Shown in pieces: positions 1 to 4,085 of a stretch of DNA of 8,659 nucleotides. A model generated the notes under the pieces. It was given only the letters and a program-made list of their open reading frames with translations. It was not told the DNA's origin and did not search any database. The DNA is from Candidatus Omnitrophota bacterium (lineage in GTDB: Bacteria > Omnitrophota > Gorgyraeia > Zapsychrales > Zapsychraceae): assembly GCA_030634235.1 (NCBI GenBank), contig DAOWBD010000032.1, positions 1 through 8,659 of the forward strand, in the 5' to 3' direction. Within the stretch, counting starts at the first letter, position 1; each line of letters starts with the position of its first letter. Made by a program: the position numbers and the translations under genes.

Positions 1-1
1 C

Positions 2-877
2 ATGACGATTTCAATGGTCATAAATGCTATCCTTGATCCCTTGCTGATTTTTGGGCTCTGGGGTTTTCCACGTTTAGAATTGGAGGGGGCAGCCATAGCC
101 ACTGTCATTGCCCGCGCTGTTGCTTTGGTATTTTCTTTATTGATTTTACATTTTAAGAAAAAGTTGATTGATTTCACCTTGCCGTCTCTTCAGGAATTTA
201 CTGTTTCAGCAAAACAATTTCTTTATATGGGTGTTCCGGCCGCCGTGTCCCGATTACTTATGCCGGTGATGACGGCGGTCATTATGCGCTTGGTGGCAGG
301 ATTCGGGGCCGCCGCTGTTGCCGCCTTTGGCGTTGTCTTAAGGATTGAAATGCTTGTCTTTACCGTGGTGATGGCTTTAGCGACGGCCTTAGTTCCTTTT
401 ATAGGCCAGAACTGGGGCGCGAAGAATTTTAGCCGCGTGAAAGAAGCTCTAAAGACAGCCAATGCCTTTTCGCTCTGGTGGGGGTTGGGCAGTTCTTTTG
501 TGTTACTGGTGCTGGCCGTTCCTCTCGGACATTTATTTGGAAAAGATATTGAGGTTGCCGATCACATTGCGCGGTATTTATGGATCATGCCGATAGGCTA
601 TGGCCTGCGTGGATGTTCATTTTTAGTAGCCTCGTCGTTTAATGCCATGAATAAGCCTATGCTGTCGATTACGTTAAATTTAGTGCGTGTGTTCGGATTG
701 TTCATTCCAATGGCTTTCTTCGGCAGCCGGATAGGCGGATTGGCCGGATTGTTTGTTGGATTATGTTTGGCGAGTTTGGGGGCAGGAATACTGGCAATGA
801 TTGTAGGGAATCGGTCTCTTAAAAACCTTTGTTTCACCACATCTGGTAAAAATAGGGACAGACACCTATTTAAATAA
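2..877 (+). CDS. MATE-family multidrug/drug-metabolite efflux transporter, C-terminal part (5' truncated by window edge)
   Basis: An inner-membrane antiporter of the MATE family, which exports cationic or other small compounds in exchange for Na+ or H+. Seen here: about 290 residues of a protein that is usually near 450. It opens in the family's mid-protein segment (V-I-N-A-I-L-D-P-L-L-I-F-G, then an L-E-G-A-A-I-A-T stretch) that closes the first six-helix bundle, so the ATG at position 2 is an internal methionine and the true start lies upstream. Six or more hydrophobic helices follow, with the second-bundle hallmark G-Q-N-W-G-A-K-N near residues 135-142. The last residues (about 281-291, polar, N-R-D-R-H-L-F-K) are encoded by an inverted repeat and look like a replaced or extended C-terminus. 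The substrate cannot be told from sequence. The next gene has its own promoter, so no operon link is evident. Confidence 0.9.
   Translation: MTISMVINAILDPLLIFGLWGFPRLELEGAAIATVIARAVALVFSLLILHFKKKLIDFTLPSLQEFTVSAKQFLYMGVPAAVSRLLMPVMTAVIMRLVAGFGAAAVAAFGVVLRIEMLVFTVVMALATALVPFIGQNWGAKNFSRVKEALKTANAFSLWWGLGSSFVLLVLAVPLGHLFGKDIEVADHIARYLWIMPIGYGLRGCSFLVASSFNAMNKPMLSITLNLVRVFGLFIPMAFFGSRIGGLAGLFVGLCLASLGAGILAMIVGNRSLKNLCFTTSGKNRDRHLFK
850..871. repeat. Short inverted repeat overlapping the 3' end of the MATE gene
   Basis: AAATAGG (850-856) and CCTATTT (865-871) are perfect inverted arms around the 8-base spacer GACAGACA. The repeat lies inside the last codons of the transporter, 3 bases before its TAA stop. 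A looser GC hairpin follows at 884-904 (GGGG...CCCC arms with ACGT in each half). From memory, the GGGACAGACACC core resembles an interspersed repeat common in some uncultured bacterial genomes; this was not searched. Confidence 0.45.
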
Positions 878-930
878 ATTTCCGGGGACGTGTGACGTAA
901 CCCCAATTAACGTCGTTCAGAAATTAATTA

Positions 931-959
931 TTGCATTGCTCCACAGCATCCTATATAAT
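931..959 (+). promoter_or_regulatory. Predicted sigma-70 promoter for the AbrB-like gene
   Basis: A perfect TATAAT (954-959) lies 17 bases downstream of TTGCAT (931-936), a partial -35 match. Transcription would start around 966-968, only a few bases before the ATG at 971. That would leave a leaderless or nearly leaderless mRNA, in keeping with the absence of any Shine-Dalgarno sequence before this gene. Confidence 0.5.
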
Positions 960-969
960 TCTTATATAG
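951..969. promoter_or_regulatory. Perfect AT-rich palindrome over the -10 box, candidate operator
   Basis: CTATATAA (951-958) and TTATATAG (962-969) are perfect 8-bp inverted arms separated by TTC. The palindrome covers the TATAAT box and ends one base before the start codon of a small AbrB-type protein. AbrB/MazE/SpoVT proteins are dimeric DNA binders that often bind AT-rich palindromes and repress their own genes, so autoregulation is a natural inference. AT-rich palindromes also arise by chance. Confidence 0.4.
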
Positions 970-970
970 T

Positions 971-1141
971 ATGATAAGTCCAAGCAAGACAAACCGGAAG
1001 TTGCGCAAGACCGGGAATTACACGTACATGCTCACATTGCCCAAGGAATGGGTGAAGGCGCTCAAGTGGCGGGCGAAACAGATGGTCACCCTTGAGTTGA
1101 AGGACGATCACATTGTCATTAAAGATGTAAAAAGTAAGTAG
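971..1141 (+). CDS. Small AbrB/MazE/SpoVT-like swapped-hairpin DNA-binding protein (56 aa)
   Basis: A 56-residue protein that fits the AbrB/SpoVT fold. It has an R-K-L-R-K-T-G-N-Y-T-Y-M segment (residues 9-20), then the hallmark L-T-L-P-K-E-W-V-K-A-L-K-W (21-33), a turn, and a closing strand pair V-T-L-E-L-K-D-D-H-I-V-I (39-50). The family dimerises through interleaved hairpins and binds DNA as a transition-state regulator or antitoxin. The length suits a single-domain member. No toxin gene is seen directly downstream; the next gene is a DUF1016-nuclease fusion 198 bases on, past a palindromic element. The ATG at 971 is chosen because it opens the whole domain and a promoter-palindrome abuts it. 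No Shine-Dalgarno is visible, so leaderless translation is likely. The stop TAG (1139-1141) coincides with the left end of the 142-bp element. It could alternatively be the N-terminal domain of a PhoU-type regulator, but it ends cleanly. Confidence 0.72.
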   Translation: MISPSKTNRKLRKTGNYTYMLTLPKEWVKALKWRAKQMVTLELKDDHIVIKDVKSK

Positions 1142-1280
1142 TACACTGTTACCTAAATTTTTGTACCAACTGTCATTGCGAGGACGACAGGCCGAAGCAA
1201 TCTCATTCGCCTAAGATTGCTTCGCACCTTCGGTGCTCGCAATGACAAATGGGTACAAGGATTCACCTAACAGTGTACTA
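1139..1280 (+). mobile_element. MITE-like 142-bp palindromic element, copy 1
   Basis: A perfect 13-bp terminal inverted repeat (TAGTACACTGTTA at 1139-1151, its complement at 1268-1280) encloses nested stems. TGTCATTGCGAG (1171-1182) pairs with 1236-1247, and GAAGCAATCT (1194-1203) pairs with 1214-1223. Nearly the whole element is one imperfect hairpin with no room for a transposase. TA is present at both ends, as expected for an element that duplicates a TA target (IS630/Tc1-mariner style). Removing the element and one TA restores the same TAG stop codon of the AbrB-like gene. A second copy lies inverted at 3908-4049. Confidence 0.8.
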
Positions 1281-1339
1281 GTGTTGCCATTTCAAAATCT
1301 CAATTTCAAATAATCAAAACAGTAAAAAAGGAGAGGGCA

Positions 1340-2170
1340 ATGAAAAAGAAAACCACATTAACCTCGGCACGTTACACGAAACTTTTGAAGGATGTCCGAA
1401 GGATCATCGAGGAGGGGAAGGCGCGGGCCACACGGGCGGCTAATGAAGAACTGATTCTCGCTTATTGGCAGGTTGGCGAACGGATTTCTGTAGAAAAGCT
1501 TACTGAAAATGCTGGATACGGGGATGCTATTCTCGAGGATTTATCGGAAGAGATCGGCATTGATTCATCGACATTAAAACGATGTATTTATTTTTTTCAG
1601 ACATACAATCGTGCCCCTAGTGGCACGAATCTATCCTGGTCCCATTACAGGGAACTGCTGCCTTTGAAAGATGACACGCAGCGCCAATGGTACGAAGACT
1701 TAGCCGAGGATGAGGGGCTGAATGTCGCACAGTTGACTAAGGTGATCAAGGAAGACCGATACGGACAATCCCAGAGCGGCAGCAAAAAATCGCAGAAACC
1801 TACACTCAGGCGCCCGACCGAGCCGACGTATGTGTACAAGGCGATTGTCGAGCGTGTCATCGACGGGGACACATTGCTGTTGCGCATTGATCTTGGATTC
1901 CAGGTCTCAAAGGAGCAGCGCGTGAGGCTGGCCGGGATTGACACGCCGGCGATGGATGAACCCGGAGGCAAAGAGGCCTACACCTACGTCCTCAACCAGC
2001 TGGCCAAAGTGGATTTTGTCATGATCAAGACTAACAAGATTGACATCTACGGCCGGTATGTTGGAGACATTTTTTACTCGTTTAAGGGGAGCAGTAAGGC
2101 GGAAATTTTCGCAAAAGGGCGGTATTTGAACCAGGAATTGGTTGAAAAGGGCCTGGCCAGGGTCTTTTGA
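1340..2170 (+). CDS. DUF1016 (YhcG N-terminal)-thermonuclease (SNase-like) fusion protein
   Basis: A 276-residue two-domain protein. Residues about 10-135 match the DUF1016/YhcG N-terminal domain: A-Y-W-Q-V-G-E-R-I (41-49), a G-Y-G-D-A-I-L-E-D-L-S stretch (59-69) and L-S-W-S-H-Y-R-E-L-L (98-107). A basic Ser/Lys/Gln linker (about 142-160) leads to an SNase OB-fold domain (about 164-276). The nuclease site is partly kept: D175/D177 of the DGDT motif, R196, D201-T202 and R239 of the Y-G-R motif align with SNase D19/D21, R35, D40-T41 and R87. The position of the general base E43 is Ala204, so SNase-type cleavage may be weak, altered or lost. There is no signal peptide, so it acts in the cytoplasm, unlike secreted thermonucleases. 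AAGGAGAG (1328-1335) sets the ATG at 1340. DUF1016 proteins are usually joined to a PD-(D/E)XK nuclease domain; here SNase replaces it. The natural substrate is unknown. The gene lies between palindromic repeats. Confidence 0.85.
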   Translation: MKKKTTLTSARYTKLLKDVRRIIEEGKARATRAANEELILAYWQVGERISVEKLTENAGYGDAILEDLSEEIGIDSSTLKRCIYFFQTYNRAPSGTNLSWSHYRELLPLKDDTQRQWYEDLAEDEGLNVAQLTKVIKEDRYGQSQSGSKKSQKPTLRRPTEPTYVYKAIVERVIDGDTLLLRIDLGFQVSKEQRVRLAGIDTPAMDEPGGKEAYTYVLNQLAKVDFVMIKTNKIDIYGRYVGDIFYSFKGSSKAEIFAKGRYLNQELVEKGLARVF

Positions 2171-2176
2171 ATTAAT

Positions 2177-2275
2177 GTCATTCCCGTCTCGCAAGACTGT
2201 CATCCCCGCGAAAGCGGGGATCCACAGACCTGGATTCCCGCTTACGCGGGAATGACACCGGCGGGTGGGGATGAC
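2177..2275. repeat. REP/BIME-type palindromic array
   Basis: Four related units are arranged symmetrically. GTCATTCCCG (from 2177) and GTCATCCCCGC (from 2199) point forward; GCGGGAATGAC (ending 2256) and GGGGATGAC (ending 2275) point backward. Two tight hairpins are visible: CCCCGC-GAAA-GCGGGG (2204-2219) and ATTCCCGC-TTAC-GCGGGAAT (2234-2253). This is the widespread extragenic GTCATTCCCGCG-type palindrome. It fills the spacer between the nuclease fusion and the glyS promoter, and in RNA it could protect or end the upstream transcript. No T-run follows, so it is not an intrinsic terminator. Confidence 0.8.
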
Positions 2276-2291
2276 AGGGGGGATAAAGTCC

Positions 2292-2320
2292 TTGATTTTT
2301 AAAACCGAATTGGTTAGAAT
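2292..2320 (+). promoter_or_regulatory. Predicted sigma-70 promoter of glyS
   Basis: TTGATT (2292-2297) and TAGAAT (2315-2320) match the -35 and -10 consensus at 4/6 and 5/6 with a 17-base spacer. Transcription would start near 2327, about 45 bases before the glyS ATG. That leader is too short for a T-box or other riboswitch. Confidence 0.5.
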
Positions 2321-2371
2321 ACCCTTTCTTCAAACATTCCTTTAACATGCATTAATAGTAGAATTAATTTA

Positions 2372-3910
2372 ATGGACAAGATCGTTTCGCTGTGTAAAAG
2401 ACGCGGCTTTATTTTTCAGTCCTCCGAGATCTACGGCGGGCTTGCGAGCACGTTCGATTACGGGCCTTTGGGCGCCGAGTTGAAGAAAAATGTCAAGGCG
2501 GCCTGGTGGAAGGCGAATATTCACGATCGCGATGACATGGTTGGTTTGGATTCCAGTATTCTGATGCATCCACAGGTTTGGGAGGCGTCGGGACATGTCA
2601 ATAATTTTTCCGATCCTTTTGTTAGCTGCCCGTCGTGTAAAAGATATTTCCGGTTAGACAAGGTTTGGGATGAAATTCGGGAAAGCTCCTGGTTCCATTC
2701 GCTTAGTAAAGTGATGGCCGGGGAAAAGGACAGTTCTTATCTTTTGCGTTGGGCCAAAAAAGAAGGGAAGAAGGCCGCGCCTAATTTGGCATTGGTTAAA
2801 GAACCTGAAGTAACTCTTTCCTGGATGGCTGAATTAAACACAGAGTTTAAAGGGGTTGATTTAGATTTCAAGGGTTTCATCGGATGTATTGCAGCTAAGC
2901 AGAGCGGAGTTCCTCAAATGCCTTGTCCCCAGTGCGGTGAAGGTTTGCCTGAAGATGGTGTTGCGGCAAACTTGATGCTTAAGACTTCTCTTGGGCCCGT
3001 CGAGGCGACAGCTGAGAAAGTTTTTTTAAGGCCTGAAACAGCGCAGGGGATCTTCGTCAATTTCAAGAACGTGATCGACGCTACCAGCCGCAAACTGCCG
3101 TTTGGCATCGCCCAGATCGGTAAAGCTTTCCGTAATGAAGTGACCACGGGCAATTTTACCTTCCGCATGCGCGAGTTCGAGCAGATGGAGATGGAATATT
3201 TCACAAAACCTGAAGATGCCGAAGAGTGTTACCATCAATGGATTCAGGACCGTTTAAACTGGTATCTAGACTTAGGCATAAAGAAAGAGAGTTTAAGGAT
3301 CCGTCCGCACGCGGCTGATGAACTGGCCCATTACGCCAAAGGGTGCAGTGACATCGAGTACAAATTCCCGTTTGGCTGGTCGGAGCTCGAAGGGATCGCC
3401 AACCGCACTGACTTTGATCTCAAGCAGCACTCTGAGTTCTCGGGCAAGGACCTGCGCTACCAGGATAAAGTCACCAATGAACGATTTTTCCCTTACGTGA
3501 TCGAGCCTTCGGGCGGGGCCGACCGGGCGACGCTGGCGTTTCTCGTCGACGCGTATCATGAAGAAGAAGTCGAAGGCAGGACGCGCGTTGTTCTGAAACT
3601 CAGCAAGCAACTCGCGCCGACGAAGGTCGCCGTTCTGCCGCTTTTAAAGAAGAACGGTGAGATCGTCGCGCTGGCCAAGAACATCAAAACAGATCTGCAG
3701 AAGTGTTTTACAACCGTCTACGATGACACGGCGGCGATCGGAAAATTGTACCGGCGGCAGGATGAGGTCGGAACGTTTTTCTGCGTCACCGTCGATGTCG
3801 ATTCGCTTTCGGACAGGCAAGTCACGGTCAGAGAACGGGATACGATGACGCAAGAGCGCATCCCGCTGGATAATTTAAAAACCTATTTAGTCGAAAAGTT
3901 AGCAAGCTAG
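2372..3910 (+). CDS. glyS: Glycine--tRNA ligase, alpha2 (homodimeric) class II type
   Basis: Cytoplasmic enzyme that charges tRNA-Gly with glycine using ATP. The 512-residue length and N-terminus (K-R-R-G-F-I-F then S-S-E-I-Y-G-G, residues 9-23, and D-Y-G-P-L-G, 29-34) identify the homodimeric form found in archaea, eukaryotes and some bacteria, not the alpha2beta2 GlyQ/GlyS enzyme of E. coli. Class II motif 2 is present (F253-R254-N255-E256 and R265-x-R267-E-F-E270), as is motif 3 (G381-G-A-D384-R385). Two Cys pairs, C86/C89 and C185/C188, flank an insertion of about 95 residues and may bind zinc. The anticodon-binding domain spans about 415-508. The ATG at 2372 fits the family N-terminus although no clear Shine-Dalgarno precedes it. 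A promoter lies at 2292-2320. The stop TAG (3908-3910) is shared with the end of the downstream 142-bp element. The protein looks complete. The name glyQS is also used for this type. Confidence 0.97.
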   Translation: MDKIVSLCKRRGFIFQSSEIYGGLASTFDYGPLGAELKKNVKAAWWKANIHDRDDMVGLDSSILMHPQVWEASGHVNNFSDPFVSCPSCKRYFRLDKVWDEIRESSWFHSLSKVMAGEKDSSYLLRWAKKEGKKAAPNLALVKEPEVTLSWMAELNTEFKGVDLDFKGFIGCIAAKQSGVPQMPCPQCGEGLPEDGVAANLMLKTSLGPVEATAEKVFLRPETAQGIFVNFKNVIDATSRKLPFGIAQIGKAFRNEVTTGNFTFRMREFEQMEMEYFTKPEDAEECYHQWIQDRLNWYLDLGIKKESLRIRPHAADELAHYAKGCSDIEYKFPFGWSELEGIANRTDFDLKQHSEFSGKDLRYQDKVTNERFFPYVIEPSGGADRATLAFLVDAYHEEEVEGRTRVVLKLSKQLAPTKVAVLPLLKKNGEIVALAKNIKTDLQKCFTTVYDDTAAIGKLYRRQDEVGTFFCVTVDVDSLSDRQVTVRERDTMTQERIPLDNLKTYLVEKLAS

Positions 3911-4049
3911 TACACTGTTAGGTAAATCCTTGTACCCATTTGTCATTGCGAGCACCGAAGGTGCGAAGCAATCTTAGGCGAATGAGATTGCTTCGGCCTG
4001 TCGGCCTCGCAATGACAGTTGGTACAAAAATTTAGCTAACAAAGCACTA
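3908..4049 (-). mobile_element. MITE-like 142-bp palindromic element, copy 2 (inverted)
   Basis: The reverse complement of this segment matches copy 1 (1139-1280) over its full 142 bases with 6 differences and no gaps by eye. The TAGTACACTGTTA end at 3908-3920 is intact. The other end (4037-4049) carries 3 changes, so this copy's terminal repeats are imperfect. The internal GTCATTGCGAG and GAAGCAATCT stems are kept. TA borders both ends. Removing the element and one TA leaves glyS ending at the same Ser-TAG. It fills most of the spacer between glyS and ppdK. Confidence 0.8.
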
Positions 4050-4085
4050 GTTAGCAAACTTAAGAAAAGAAAGGCAAGGAAGAAC

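Noticed and set aside
1171..1247. CRISPR-like or small RNA hairpin at GTCATTGCGAG
   Set aside because: The repeats are inverted, not direct and evenly spaced, and the whole fits a palindromic mobile element found again at 3908-4049.
1284..1314. Promoter for the DUF1016-SNase gene (TTGCCA and AATAAT)
   Set aside because: The spacer would be 19 bases and the boxes are weak in an AT-rich stretch, so it is too uncertain to list as a feature.
2321..2371. T-box riboswitch before glyS
   Set aside because: The leader from the predicted start is only about 45 bases, with no T-box sequence or antiterminator, so there is no room for one.
3908..4049. Intrinsic terminator for glyS
   Set aside because: The hairpin is long, interrupted and lacks a terminal T-run. 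The near-identical copy at 1139-1280 shows it is a mobile repeat, although it may still affect transcript ends.
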